A DNA stretch of 64,000 bases from Streptomyces sp. IMTB 2501 (lineage in GTDB: Bacteria > Actinomycetota > Actinomycetes > Streptomycetales > Streptomycetaceae). Shown here one piece after another: positions 9,053 to 17,083 of this stretch. The stretch spans positions 124,001-188,000 of the forward strand of contig NZ_MQUS01000003.1 in NCBI RefSeq assembly GCF_001953885.1, in the 5' to 3' direction. Position 1 is the first letter of the stretch. Each line of letters opens with the position of its first letter. A program made the translations under genes and the position numbers. Below the pieces are notes generated by a model. It had not been told where the DNA came from and searched no databases. It saw only the letters and a program-made list of their open reading frames with translations.

Positions 9053-9337
9053 CAGGTCCTCACGTCGGTCCGGCTGAAGTCACAAACCGAATATTTTAGT
9101 ACGACGCTAGGTGCCGGCCCGGTGTCCAGCCACTTGAGACGGCCGTCCCGGCCGACCTGCGGCACCCGGCCCGACGCCCCTGAGCTGCCGTTCTTCGCGC
9201 GGTACGAGACATGCCCCACACACCGCCAAGGACCGGACATTCAGGGGCAGTTCGCGGGGAGCGGGGCCTCGGGCGGGCCCATGCGCAGGAGGCGAAGAGG
9301 GAACGCAGAAGGCCCCTGCGTGAGCAGGGGCCTTCGC
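9053..9337. other. Spacer between the synthetase and tRNA-Leu
   Basis: No convincing gene is seen. Near the synthetase start the sequence is AT-rich for this genome (about 9085-9105); reading leftward it contains TAAAAT (complement of 9093-9098), a fair -10 candidate for the synthetase. The right side holds the tRNA terminator. Confidence 0.5.
9308..9335 (-). terminator. Terminator after tRNA-Leu
   Basis: A perfect 12-bp stem, GAAGGCCCCTGC with GCAGGGGCCTTC, around a GTGA tetraloop. It starts 2 nt beyond the encoded CCA of the tRNA on the minus strand. No T-run follows, which is usual for Streptomyces terminators. Confidence 0.8.
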
Positions 9338-9425
9338 TGGTGTCCGAGGGGGGACTTGAACCCCCACGCCCGATAAAGGGCACTAGCACCTCAAGCTAGC
9401 GCGTCTGCCATTCCGCCACCCGGAC
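9338..9425 (-). tRNA. tRNA-Leu (anticodon GAG)
   Basis: On the minus strand the acceptor GTCCGGG (from 9425) pairs with CTCGGAC (one G-U pair), discriminator A at 9341, and CCA is encoded at 9340-9338. The anticodon stem CTAGC/GCTAG encloses TTGAGGT, so the anticodon is GAG and reads CUC/CUU. A long variable arm, as expected for a class II leucine tRNA, and the T-loop GTTCAAGTC are present. Confidence 0.96.
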
Positions 9426-9644
9426 AAGGTGTCTGTCGTGCGGGGGAACCCTTTCGGCGGGCGTTTCCCTCGCGGCGACGAAGGAAACATTACCAGGCTT
9501 TCGGGGGTGGCTGATCACACCCCCCGCCCCGGCGGACGGTCGCGCGTGAACGGTGTGTGACGGGCCGGGACCCGTCTTGGGCCGGGGACGGGGGAGAGGG
9601 AGGATGAGGAGGACCACCAGCAGCGACAGCGCGGGAGGAAGCAC

Positions 9645-10970
9645 GTGAGCGAGACGGACACGGCCAGGAGCGTCACCGGCGAGGACGAGGTCGTGGACCT
9701 CTGCCGCGAGCTGATCAGGTTCGACACCAGCAACTACGGCGACCACTCCGGCCCCGGCGAGCGCCGGGCCGCCGAGTGGACTGCCGAGAAGCTCGCCGAG
9801 GTCGGGCTGGAGCCGAAGATCTACGAGTCGCACCCGGGCCGCGCCTCGACCGTGGCCCGTATCGAGGGCGAGGACCCGTCCCGGCCCGCGCTGCTGATCC
9901 ACGGCCACCTGGACGTCGTACCGGCCAACGCCGACGACTGGACTCACCACCCGTTCTCCGGCGAGGTCGCCGACGGGTGCGTGTGGGGGCGTGGGGCCGT
10001 CGACATGAAGGACATGGACGCCATGACTCTCGCGGTCGTGCGTGACCGGCTGCGCAGCGGCCGGCGGCCCCCTCGCGACATCGTGGTCGCCTTTCTCGCC
10101 GACGAGGAGGCCGGCGGCACCTATGGCGCCCGCCACCTGGTCGACAACCACCCCGAGCTGTTCGAGGGCGTCACCGAGGCCATCAGCGAGGTCGGCGGGT
10201 TCTCCTTCACGGTGGACGAGCAGCGCCGGCTCTATCTGGTCCAGACGGCCGAGAAGGGCATGCACTGGATGAAGCTGACCGTGGCCGGCACCGCCGGGCA
10301 CGGCTCGATGATCCACCGGGACAACGCCATCACCGAGCTGTCCGAGGCCGTCGCCCGGGTCGGCCGGCACAAGTTCCCGGTGCGGGTCACCAAGACCACC
10401 CGGGCCTTCCTCGACGAGCTGGGCGACGCGCTCGGCACCGAGCTGGACCCGGAGAACATGGAGGCCACCCTCGCCAAGCTCGGCGGCATCGCCAAGCTGA
10501 TCGGCGCGACCCTCAGCAACACCGCCAACCCGACCCAGCTGAACGCCGGCTACAAGGTCAACGTCATCCCGGGCGAGGCCACCGCGCACATCGACGGACG
10601 GTTCCTGCCCGGCTACGAGGAGGAGTTCCTCGGAGACCTCGACCGGCTTCTCGGCCCCAACGTCCGGCGCGAGGACGTGCATGCCGACAAGGCGGTCGAG
10701 ACCGGCTTCGACGGGGCACTGGTGGAGGCCATGCAGTCCGCGCTGCTGGCCGAGGACCCCACCGCCAAGGCGATCCCCTACATGCTCTCCGGCGGCACCG
10801 ACGCCAAGTCCTTCGACGACCTCGGCATTCGCGGCTTCGGCTTCGCCCCGCTGAAGCTGCCGCCGGAGCTGGACTTCGCCGGCATGTTCCACGGCGTGGA
10901 CGAGCGGGTGCCGGTCGACGGGCTGCGGTTCGGGGTGCGCGTGCTGGACCGGTTCATCGACGCGTCGTGA
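9645..10970 (+). CDS. M20/M25/M40 family zinc peptidase (dipeptidase-like)
   Basis: A 441-aa cytoplasmic metallopeptidase of the ArgE/DapE/CPG2 family. The metal residues are visible: H88 and D90 in HGHLDVV, bridging D120 in GRGAVDMKD, the E154/E155 pair in DEEAGG, and a C-terminal FHGVDERVP histidine. The dimerisation lid contains TAGHGSMIHRDNA. GTG at 9645 is chosen because GGGAGGAA lies just upstream. Family members cleave dipeptides or N-acyl amino acids; the substrate cannot be told here. It is flanked by tRNA-Leu (opposite strand) and chpH, with no evident operon partner. Confidence 0.88.
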   Translation: MSETDTARSVTGEDEVVDLCRELIRFDTSNYGDHSGPGERRAAEWTAEKLAEVGLEPKIYESHPGRASTVARIEGEDPSRPALLIHGHLDVVPANADDWTHHPFSGEVADGCVWGRGAVDMKDMDAMTLAVVRDRLRSGRRPPRDIVVAFLADEEAGGTYGARHLVDNHPELFEGVTEAISEVGGFSFTVDEQRRLYLVQTAEKGMHWMKLTVAGTAGHGSMIHRDNAITELSEAVARVGRHKFPVRVTKTTRAFLDELGDALGTELDPENMEATLAKLGGIAKLIGATLSNTANPTQLNAGYKVNVIPGEATAHIDGRFLPGYEEEFLGDLDRLLGPNVRREDVHADKAVETGFDGALVEAMQSALLAEDPTAKAIPYMLSGGTDAKSFDDLGIRGFGFAPLKLPPELDFAGMFHGVDERVPVDGLRFGVRVLDRFIDAS

Positions 10971-11038
10971 GGTTCTGGGCCCGGATATTCGGGCGCGCGT
11001 ACGGGGACGACTGGAACGGGTGAATGCGACGATCGGTT

Positions 11039-11066
11039 CGTAGCTTCATTAGTTCCTCCTCGTTAC
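11039..11066 (+). promoter_or_regulatory. Putative sigma-BldN promoter of chpH
   Basis: CGTAGC (11039-11044), 16 bp, then CGTTAC (11061-11066). This resembles the BldN-type pattern (CGTAAC, 16 bp, CGTTGA) reported for chaplin and rodlin genes. The predicted transcript would start about 40 nt before the chpH ATG. The match is by eye and is imperfect in the -10 box (4/6). Confidence 0.5.
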
Positions 11067-11116
11067 AGGTGATGTGACTCCGCACCTTGGGGTCGCATTG
11101 CCAACAAGGAGGAATA

Positions 11117-11350
11117 ATGATCAAGAAGGTCGTCGCTGCTGCGGCTGCCACCGGTGGGCTGGTTCTCGCGGGCGCGGGCCTCGCCGTCGCAGACTCCGGA
11201 GCCCAGGGTGCCGCTGTGCACTCCCCGGGCGTTGTCTCCGGCAACGTCGTTCAGGCCCCCGTGCACGTCCCGGTGAACGTCTGCGGCAACACGGTCAACG
11301 TGATCGGGCTCCTGAACCCCGCCTGGGGCAACACCTGCATCAACAAGTGA
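11117..11350 (+). CDS. chpH: Short chaplin, ChpH-like
   Basis: A 77-aa secreted amyloid-forming surface protein that coats aerial hyphae and spores. Residues 1-26 form a signal peptide (MIKKVV, alanine/glycine core, AVA cleavage area). The mature part is a single chaplin domain: SPGVVSGN, PVHVPVNVCGNTVNVIGLLNP and C-terminal GNTCINK, with the conserved cysteine pair. ATG at 11117 is set by AAGGAGGA eight bases upstream; an in-frame upstream extension lacks this. The next gene is a long chaplin, the same order as the chpH-chpC pair of S. coelicolor. A BldN-like promoter lies upstream. Confidence 0.93.
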   Translation: MIKKVVAAAAATGGLVLAGAGLAVADSGAQGAAVHSPGVVSGNVVQAPVHVPVNVCGNTVNVIGLLNPAWGNTCINK

Positions 11351-11434
11351 CGACTACCTCCTGAGGGGGGCGTCTTTTTCGAGCCGTCGGCCTCGGAGCG
11401 CGTGTCATGTGCTCCGGGGCCGACCGGTCTCATG

Positions 11435-11453
11435 CGCGGATACATGATCCGCG
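11435..11453. promoter_or_regulatory. 19-bp dyad upstream of chpC
   Basis: CGCGGAT and ATCCGCG are perfect 7-bp arms separated by ACATG. The dyad lies 76 bp before the chpC start. It may be a regulator site or a leader hairpin; neither is shown by the sequence alone. Confidence 0.45.
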
Positions 11454-11529
11454 AGGTTCGCAGCGCAACGCAATGCAATGCGACGCAATCGCGAGGCACA
11501 GCAGGATCGAAGGCAGGGGAAATCAGAAA

Positions 11530-12366
11530 ATGCGACAGGGCACCCGCAAGGGCCTGATGACGATGGCGGCGGCCACCGGTGTGATCGCCGCCGCGAGCGG
11601 CTATGCCCACGCAGACGCGGGCGCGTTCGGCAGCGCCGCCGGCTCGCCCGGCGTACTGTCCGGCAACACCGTGCAGGTGCCGGTGCATGCGCCGGTGAAC
11701 GTGTGCGGCAACACCGTGAACGTCGTCGGGCTGCTCAACCCGGCCGTGGGGAACAAGTGCGCCAACGACGGCGGTACTTCGCAGGGACACGGCGGCTCCG
11801 GCGGTTCCGGCGGTTCGGGCGGCTCGCACGCGGGCGGCCGCACCTCGGGCTCGCCCGGCGTCGGCTCCGGCAACACCGTGCAGGTACCGATCGACGCACC
11901 GGTGAACGTCTGCGGCAACAGCGTGAACGCCATCGGGGTCGGCAACGCCACCACGGACAACGACTGCGCCAACGGAGGCGGCGGCCACCAGGGGCAGCCT
12001 CCGGGCGGCGGCCAGGGAAACCCGCCCGGCCAGCCGGGCCACCCTGGTCACCCCGGGCACCCGGGGCACCCGGGCCATCCCGGTCACCCGGGTCATCCTG
12101 GCCACCCGGGTCACCCGGGCCACCCCGGTCACCCGGGTAACCCGACGACCCCGCCCGGCAAGGGCGGTCACACACCCCACGGTCCCCAGGGGTCCCACGG
12201 GTCCACGCCGGTCAACCAGCAGGGCGGCCGCTCCACCCAGCCCCTGACCAACGGCCAGCTCGCACACACCGGCAGCGATGTGCCGGTGGGCCTCGTGCTG
12301 CCCGTCGGCGCGGGCGCGCTCCTCGCGGGCGCGGTGCTCTACCGCAAGGCGCGGGCCACGGCGTAG
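11530..12366 (+). CDS. chpC: Long chaplin, sortase-anchored (ChpC-like)
   Basis: A 278-aa wall-anchored chaplin. After a signal peptide (about 1-29) there are two chaplin domains, roughly residues 34-78 (with PVHAPVNVCGNTVNVVG) and 108-153 (with PIDAPVNVCGNSVNAIG), each with a cysteine pair. A Gly/Ser linker joins them. A proline-rich stalk follows with eleven GHP triplets flanked by GQP and GNP, then a Gln/Ser/Thr-rich stretch. The end is a sorting signal: LAHTG, a hydrophobic segment and the basic tail RKARATA, fitting the LAXTG class used by class E sortases. Start ATG 11530 follows AGGGGAA. The collagen-like stalk is unusual. Confidence 0.92.
   Translation: MRQGTRKGLMTMAAATGVIAAASGYAHADAGAFGSAAGSPGVLSGNTVQVPVHAPVNVCGNTVNVVGLLNPAVGNKCANDGGTSQGHGGSGGSGGSGGSHAGGRTSGSPGVGSGNTVQVPIDAPVNVCGNSVNAIGVGNATTDNDCANGGGGHQGQPPGGGQGNPPGQPGHPGHPGHPGHPGHPGHPGHPGHPGHPGHPGHPGNPTTPPGKGGHTPHGPQGSHGSTPVNQQGGRSTQPLTNGQLAHTGSDVPVGLVLPVGAGALLAGAVLYRKARATA
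12037..12135 (+). repeat. 11 x 9-bp tandem repeat encoding GHP triplets
   Basis: Eleven in-frame 9-bp units, each Gly-His-Pro (GGN CAY CCN), inside chpC, preceded by GQP and followed by GNP. Wobble positions differ between units, so the protein pattern is better preserved than the DNA. The copy number may vary between strains by slippage. Confidence 0.9.
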
Positions 12367-12374
12367 GTACGGCA

Positions 12375-12415
12375 AACGGAGCGGGCCCCGCCATCCCGGC
12401 GGGGCCCGCTCCGTT
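12375..12415. terminator. Bidirectional terminator between chpC and DUF5703 gene
   Basis: A perfect 18-bp stem (AACGGAGCGGGCCCCGCC and its complement) with loop ATCCC, 9 nt after the chpC stop and 16 nt beyond the convergent gene stop. It would serve both directions. Confidence 0.88.
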
Positions 12416-12430
12416 CAGCTGTGTCCAGGC

Positions 12431-12619
12431 TCACCACGTGGCGCGCACCTGGCGGATGATCCGTCGGCGCAACCGCACCCTGCGGCTGCCGTCACGCAGC
12501 AGGCTCAGTCGGTCCAACTCCCAGTGTCCGTACTCGGCATGGTCCGTCAGTAGACGTGTGGCCTCCTTGCGGGACACCCCGCGCGGCACATACACGTCGA
12601 CAAATTCGTATTCCGGCAT
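12431..12619 (-). CDS. DUF5703-type small conserved protein
   Basis: A 62-aa basic protein from ATG 12619. It opens MPEYEFVDVYVPRGVSRKEA and continues with LLTDHAEYGHWELDRL and an arginine-rich tail (RRVRLRRRIIRQVRATW). It matches the small actinobacterial DUF5703 family, of unknown function; the Arg-rich end might bind nucleic acid or sit at a membrane. It is convergent with chpC and divergent from the next gene, 47 bp away. Confidence 0.7.
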   Translation of the reverse strand: MPEYEFVDVYVPRGVSRKEATRLLTDHAEYGHWELDRLSLLRDGSRRVRLRRRIIRQVRATW

Positions 12620-12666
12620 CGCATCTATTGTGCGGGCTGGGGCCCGGTACGGATAGCGTCTGCACT

Positions 12667-13347
12667 ATGTCTGATGCTGCGCAGCCCACCGCTGCCGAGG
12701 TACGCGCCGCCGCCGAGGCGGTCAAGACCGCCCTCGATCGTCATCTGGCGGCCGTCGAACGCAGGTCGGGGGAGGACGACCCGGCTGTCTTTGAGGCGTT
12801 CAACCAGCTGGCCGCGGCCGCCGAGGTGTACGACGAGCTGCTCTACGACCGCTATGACGAGGTCACGCCCTTCGAGATCCCCGGGTCGGAGGAGCTGCCG
12901 CCGTATGCCGGCCCCGAGGAACCGAACGCGATCAGTGTGCTGATCCGCCGTGACTACGCCGTGGCGGAACCGCAGCGGCTGCTGGCGCAGGCCCAGCGGG
13001 TCGAGGCGGCGGAGTACGAGGCCGCCGGCGGCCTGACCGAGGATGCCGCCAGTACGGTTCCTGGGGCGCTCGGGATCCTGTTCGGCGAGTTCGAACCGGA
13101 CGAGATCGCCTCCCGGCACAAGGAGTTCGGCCTGGAGGAGGGCGACTCCACGCTCTGGGTCACCGCGGCGGACGAGGCACCCGAGGCGGGCGAGTGGCTG
13201 GATGCGCCGTTCGACCACATCGACTCGCAGAGTGTGGTGTGCCGGTTCGACGTGAGCGCGGTGTTCGACGACGACGTCTCCGACGAGGAGGACGATCTCG
13301 AGTTCGTCGAGGACGAGGAACTGGAGCCGCTGGACACCGAGAAGTAG
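12667..13347 (+). CDS. Conserved actinobacterial protein of unknown function
   Basis: A 226-aa acidic soluble protein starting MSDAAQPTAAEVRAAAEAV. No catalytic motif is evident. The first third is helical (LAAAAEVYDELLYDRYDEVTPFE), the middle contains ISVLIRRDYAV, and the C-terminus is very acidic (FDDDVSDEEDDLEFVEDEELEPL). No signal peptide or membrane segment. ATG 12667 is chosen over an upstream in-frame start because the family-like N-terminus and divergent gene spacing fit it. I do not recognise the function; similar proteins are a regular part of this chromosomal neighbourhood in Streptomyces. Confidence 0.75.
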   Translation: MSDAAQPTAAEVRAAAEAVKTALDRHLAAVERRSGEDDPAVFEAFNQLAAAAEVYDELLYDRYDEVTPFEIPGSEELPPYAGPEEPNAISVLIRRDYAVAEPQRLLAQAQRVEAAEYEAAGGLTEDAASTVPGALGILFGEFEPDEIASRHKEFGLEEGDSTLWVTAADEAPEAGEWLDAPFDHIDSQSVVCRFDVSAVFDDDVSDEEDDLEFVEDEELEPLDTEK

Positions 13348-13356
13348 TGCGGTGAC

Positions 13357-13424
13357 GGCGGTGCCGAGTCCGGCAGTGCCAGGTCCGGCGGTGCCGGGTG
13401 GCCTGGGGCCGGTTCGGCACCGCC
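13357..13424. terminator. Possible bidirectional terminator
   Basis: GGCGGTGCCGA (13357-13367) and TCGGCACCGCC (13414-13424) are perfect 11-bp arms spaced 46 nt apart, between convergent genes. The spacer itself repeats GGTGCCGGG-like units that can fold into smaller hairpins. Confidence 0.55.
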
Positions 13425-13481
13425 GGACTCCGCCGTCGTGGCTGAGCGCCGCGATGGCGGAGAGGGCGGGCGGACAGAGAG

Positions 13482-15944
13482 TCAGTCGTTCGGGACCTGG
13501 GTGCGCAGCAGGGTCTGCAAGCGGGTCGTGCGTGGCTTGGCCGGTGTCTCCGCCACCGCCTTCGGCAGGGCCTGTTCCACCCCGTGGACCACGGACAGAT
13601 GCCGCTCCGCCCGGCCGAACGCCGTGTACACCCAGGGTCTGCTGAGCGCCTGCGCCGCGTCGCCGGGCAGCACCACGACCGCCGCCGGCCAGCGGGCGCC
13701 CACCGCCTGGTGCGCGGTCAGTGCCCAGCCGTGCCGCACGGCGCCCTCCACCCGCTCGCGCGGTACGACCACCGGGGCGCCCGCGCACATCAGATGCAGC
13801 CCGTCCGCGTCGGCCTTGACCACCACGCCCGGCACCGTACGGCCCGGGGCGGGGGAGTAGGCGATCCGGTCGCCGGGGTCGAAGCCGCCGAAGCGGCCGG
13901 GGCCGGGGTTGAGGCGTTCCTTCAGCGCGGAGTTGAGGGCACGGGTGCCCGCGGCGCCGCCGTGTCCCGGGGCGATCACCACGGTCTGGTCGGCCGGGAT
14001 CCCGATCGCCCGTGGCACCGAGTCCGCGACCAGCTGGACCGTCCGGTGCACGGCCTCGCCGGCGTCCCGCACCGGGACGATGACGATCTCCTTGCCCGGT
14101 GCGGCGACCTGGTTCAGCTCGCCGGCGCCGATACCGGAGACCAGCTCGCCGATCGGGCCCGGGTCGGGGATACGCGAGGCGATCTGCGGGCAGGCGCGGG
14201 CGGCGAGCAGATCGGCGAAGACCCGCCCGGGACCGGCCGACCACAGCACCGCCGGGTCACCGCTGAGCACCAGCCGGGCCCCGTCGGGCAGCGACTCCAC
14301 CAGCATCGCGGCGCTCTCCACGTCGAGCTGCGGGGCGTCCAGCACGATCAGCAGGTCCAGTTCCAGCGCGCCGTCCGTGTCCCGCCCCGGTCCCTCGGTG
14401 CCGGACAGCAGACCGGCGATCGTACCCACGCTGTGCTCCGCCGGGTCCGCCCCTGGCTGCGGGGTGAGGCGGTGGCGTCCGTCGGGCGTGTGGCAGACGG
14501 CGAACGCCCGCAGGCCCGCGGTGCGCGCGGCGCCGAGCAGCGCGGCCGGCTCGGTCCGGGCCGCCTCCCCGCCGGTGTGCAGCACCAGGCCGTGTCCGGC
14601 CACCGCCCGGACCAGCTCGGCCGCCCCGCCGGAGACGGCGTCGGCGGCCGTCCGCCAGGCCTGGTCGGTCTCCTTGGACAGCGAGTTGACCAGCCGGGCC
14701 AGGCCGTCGGCGAGGCTCTCCTCGGCCAGCGCGTACCGTTCCAGGCCGACGAGGACCCGGACCGGGCGCTCCTCCTCGCCCTCTTCCGTCTGCTGCGGGG
14801 CAGCGGCTCCCGGTTCCTCCAGGGCGTCCTGGAAGGCCAGAGCCTCGCCCTCCGCAAGCGTGCTCTGCACCGCAGTGTCCGGGTCCGGCACGTTCTGCCG
14901 GCCGAGCGCCGCGGCGAGCGTGGGCAGCTCCAGCGCGGTGTGCCCGGCCAGGGCCGCCTGCTCCAGCAGCCAGACGGTGAGGGCGCGGCCCCGCCGCTCG
15001 TCGCCCGGACCGCAGGCGGCGCCGAGCAGCGCCCGTGCGAACCCGTCGGCCTGGTCGGGTCGTACGCCACTGATCCGCAGCAGGTGCCAGGGGTCCTCGC
15101 GCAGCGCCGCATCGGCGCCCTCGCCGAGAGCCGTGGCCACCTGGGGAGCCAGGGCCTCGGGCGCGCCGCCCTCGGCCAGCACCCGGCGGATGCTCTCCAC
15201 CGTCTCCGGTGCGGGGGCGCCGGGGGTGACGGCGGCCGGGGCGGGCGCGGGCTGCGGCCGGCGTACGGGCTCCGGGGCCGGGCGGCGTGGCGCCGGAGCA
15301 GGCTCGGCGAACGCCGTGGCCACCGGCTTCTCGCCGCTCTCCACCGCCCGCACCGCCGCGAGCAGGTCGGCCGCCGTGCCGCTGAGCTTGGCGCCGCTCT
15401 CGATCGGGCTCTTCTTCTCCGCCTTGCGCCGCTCGATCCGCTCCCGCTCGACCCGCTGCGCCGCCAACTCGGCCTCCGCCTCGGACACCTGGGCCCCACC
15501 TGCGCCCTCGCCACCGCGGTCGCCGTCCGAACCGCCCTGGCCCTCGGCCCCGTCCGCGCTCGCGCCAGTACCCACGCCGTCGTCCGCACTCGCGCCCGCG
15601 CCGGTGTCCTCGCCGTCGGCCCCGTCCGTGTCGGACACCTGGGCCCCGGCGCCGTCACCACCGCCGGCTCCGCCTGCGCCCTCGCCCCTGCGGTCGCCGC
15701 CCGAACCCTCACCGCCGTCCGAACCGCCCTGGCCCTCGGCTCCGTCCGCGCCGTCCTCGCCCGCGCCGATGTTCTCGGCCCCGTGTGCGCCGGCGCCTGT
15801 GCTGCCCTCGCCTTCGGCACCGTCCTTCTCGGTGCCGTCCGCACGGCTCCCCTCGGGCGTGGGCGGGGTGACCCCGCGCGAGGCCTCGGGTGTGTCCGGT
15901 GTCCCCGGCCCGGCTTCCTCCGTGGTCTCCGGCTCCGTGCTCAC
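13482..15944 (-). CDS. RecD2-like helicase homologue with lost Walker A (probably no ATPase)
   Basis: An 820-aa protein. Residues 1-160 are low-complexity Gly/Asp/Glu with an internal repeat, 210-245 are Pro/Ala-rich. Residues 245-380 resemble the RecD2 helix-hairpin-helix region. From 450 a RecD-type helicase core is recognisable, but the Walker A is HTGGEAART (456-464 area) instead of TGGPGTGKT, and Walker B ends LIVLDAPQ (D536, Glu replaced by Ala). Later motifs persist: SGDPAVLWSAGPGRVFADLL, HQAVGARWPAAVVV and VYTAFGRAERHLSVV. The family normally unwinds DNA 5' to 3'; here ATP hydrolysis looks lost. GTG 15944 overlaps the stop of the upstream aldo/keto reductase (GTGA), implying translational coupling. 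Confidence 0.8.
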   Translation of the reverse strand: MSTEPETTEEAGPGTPDTPEASRGVTPPTPEGSRADGTEKDGAEGEGSTGAGAHGAENIGAGEDGADGAEGQGGSDGGEGSGGDRRGEGAGGAGGGDGAGAQVSDTDGADGEDTGAGASADDGVGTGASADGAEGQGGSDGDRGGEGAGGAQVSEAEAELAAQRVERERIERRKAEKKSPIESGAKLSGTAADLLAAVRAVESGEKPVATAFAEPAPAPRRPAPEPVRRPQPAPAPAAVTPGAPAPETVESIRRVLAEGGAPEALAPQVATALGEGADAALREDPWHLLRISGVRPDQADGFARALLGAACGPGDERRGRALTVWLLEQAALAGHTALELPTLAAALGRQNVPDPDTAVQSTLAEGEALAFQDALEEPGAAAPQQTEEGEEERPVRVLVGLERYALAEESLADGLARLVNSLSKETDQAWRTAADAVSGGAAELVRAVAGHGLVLHTGGEAARTEPAALLGAARTAGLRAFAVCHTPDGRHRLTPQPGADPAEHSVGTIAGLLSGTEGPGRDTDGALELDLLIVLDAPQLDVESAAMLVESLPDGARLVLSGDPAVLWSAGPGRVFADLLAARACPQIASRIPDPGPIGELVSGIGAGELNQVAAPGKEIVIVPVRDAGEAVHRTVQLVADSVPRAIGIPADQTVVIAPGHGGAAGTRALNSALKERLNPGPGRFGGFDPGDRIAYSPAPGRTVPGVVVKADADGLHLMCAGAPVVVPRERVEGAVRHGWALTAHQAVGARWPAAVVVLPGDAAQALSRPWVYTAFGRAERHLSVVHGVEQALPKAVAETPAKPRTTRLQTLLRTQVPND

Positions 15945-16924
15945 AGCGTGCTCCAGTCGTGATCGGGATAGCGGTGCACGGGCGCCGACACATCGTCCAG
16001 CGCCCGGCAGATCTCGTCAGGAAGACTAAGGGCCTCCACTGACAACGCAGCCGTGAGCTGCTGCGCGTTGCGCGCGCCGAGAATCGGCGCGGCCACGCCG
16101 GGCCGGTCCCGGACCCAGGCGAGGGCCACCTGGAGCGGGGTGACGGCGAGCCCGTCGGCGGCCGTCGTCACCGCGTCCACGATGCGGGAGGCCGTGTCGT
16201 CCAGATACGGCTCCACGAACGGGGCCAGGTGCTCGGAGGCGCCGCGCGAGTCCGGCGGAGTGGTGTGCCGGTACTTCCCGGTCAGGACGCCCCGGCCGAG
16301 CGGCGAGGAGGGCAGCAGGCCGACGCCGAGGTCCAGCGCGGCGGGCAGCACCTCACGCTCCACGCCCCGCTGCAGCAGCGAGTACTCCAGCTGCGTGCTG
16401 GCCAGCCGGGTCCGGACGCCGGGCGCCGCGAGCTGCCAGGTGGCCGCCTTGGCGAGCTGCCAGCCGCAGAAGTTGGAGACCCCGGCGTAGCGGGCGCGGC
16501 CGCTGCTCACCGCTATGTCGAGGGCCTGGAGCGTCTCCTCCAACGGGGTGTCGGGGTCGTAGGCATGGACGTGCCACAGGTCGACGTACTCCGTGCCCAG
16601 GCGGGTCAGGGAGGCGTCGAGCGCGGCGAGCAGATGGCCGCGGGAGCCGTCGAAGCGGCGGTCGGGGTCGGGGACGCTGCCCGCCTTGGTGGAGATCACC
16701 AGGTCCCGGCGCGGCACCAGGCCGTCCATCAGCTGTCCGAGCAGATACTCCGCCTCGCCGTCGCCGTACACGTCCGCGGTGTCGACCAGTGTGCCGCCGG
16801 CTTCCCAGAACGCCTTCAGCATGTCCGCGGCGTCGTGCTCGTCGGTGTCCCGGCCCCAGGTGAGGGTGCCGAGTCCGATCCGGGACACGCGCAGGCCGGT
16901 ACGGCCGAGATGCCTCTGCTCCAT
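15941..16924 (-). CDS. Aldo/keto reductase
   Basis: A 327-aa NADPH-dependent oxidoreductase with the TIM-barrel AKR signature. The start MEQRHLGRTGLRVSRIGLGT is typical of the YajO/Tas-like group. The catalytic tetrad is readable as D48 and Y53 in LVDTADVYGDGE, K80 in ISTKAGS, and H120 in DLWHVHA. Cofactor-binding residues appear in GVSNFCGWQL, SPLGRGVLTGKY and PILGARNAQQL near the C-terminus. The physiological carbonyl substrate is unknown. Its stop overlaps the start of the RecD-like gene by 4 bp on the same strand. Confidence 0.9.
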   Translation of the reverse strand: MEQRHLGRTGLRVSRIGLGTLTWGRDTDEHDAADMLKAFWEAGGTLVDTADVYGDGEAEYLLGQLMDGLVPRRDLVISTKAGSVPDPDRRFDGSRGHLLAALDASLTRLGTEYVDLWHVHAYDPDTPLEETLQALDIAVSSGRARYAGVSNFCGWQLAKAATWQLAAPGVRTRLASTQLEYSLLQRGVEREVLPAALDLGVGLLPSSPLGRGVLTGKYRHTTPPDSRGASEHLAPFVEPYLDDTASRIVDAVTTAADGLAVTPLQVALAWVRDRPGVAAPILGARNAQQLTAALSVEALSLPDEICRALDDVSAPVHRYPDHDWSTL

Positions 16925-17083
16925 GCGGGCGAGATTACTGGCCAGAACGCGCGCGGTGGATGGCCTGTGGATAACCAAGTTGGTTGCGGGGCGCCCGGTG
17001 CCGTGGCCCAGGTACTGCCCTGACGCCCACCCCCGCGCTATGGTCGGCCCCACAGGGACGTTACTGATCGGTAAGGGGAAGGC

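Noticed and set aside
9396..10892. Long minus-strand frame opposite the M20 peptidase
   Set aside because: No recognisable domain; the + strand gene has all metal ligands and a good ribosome site.
12037..12135. CRISPR-like array
   Set aside because: Units are 9 bp and in frame with GHP codons; no spacers.
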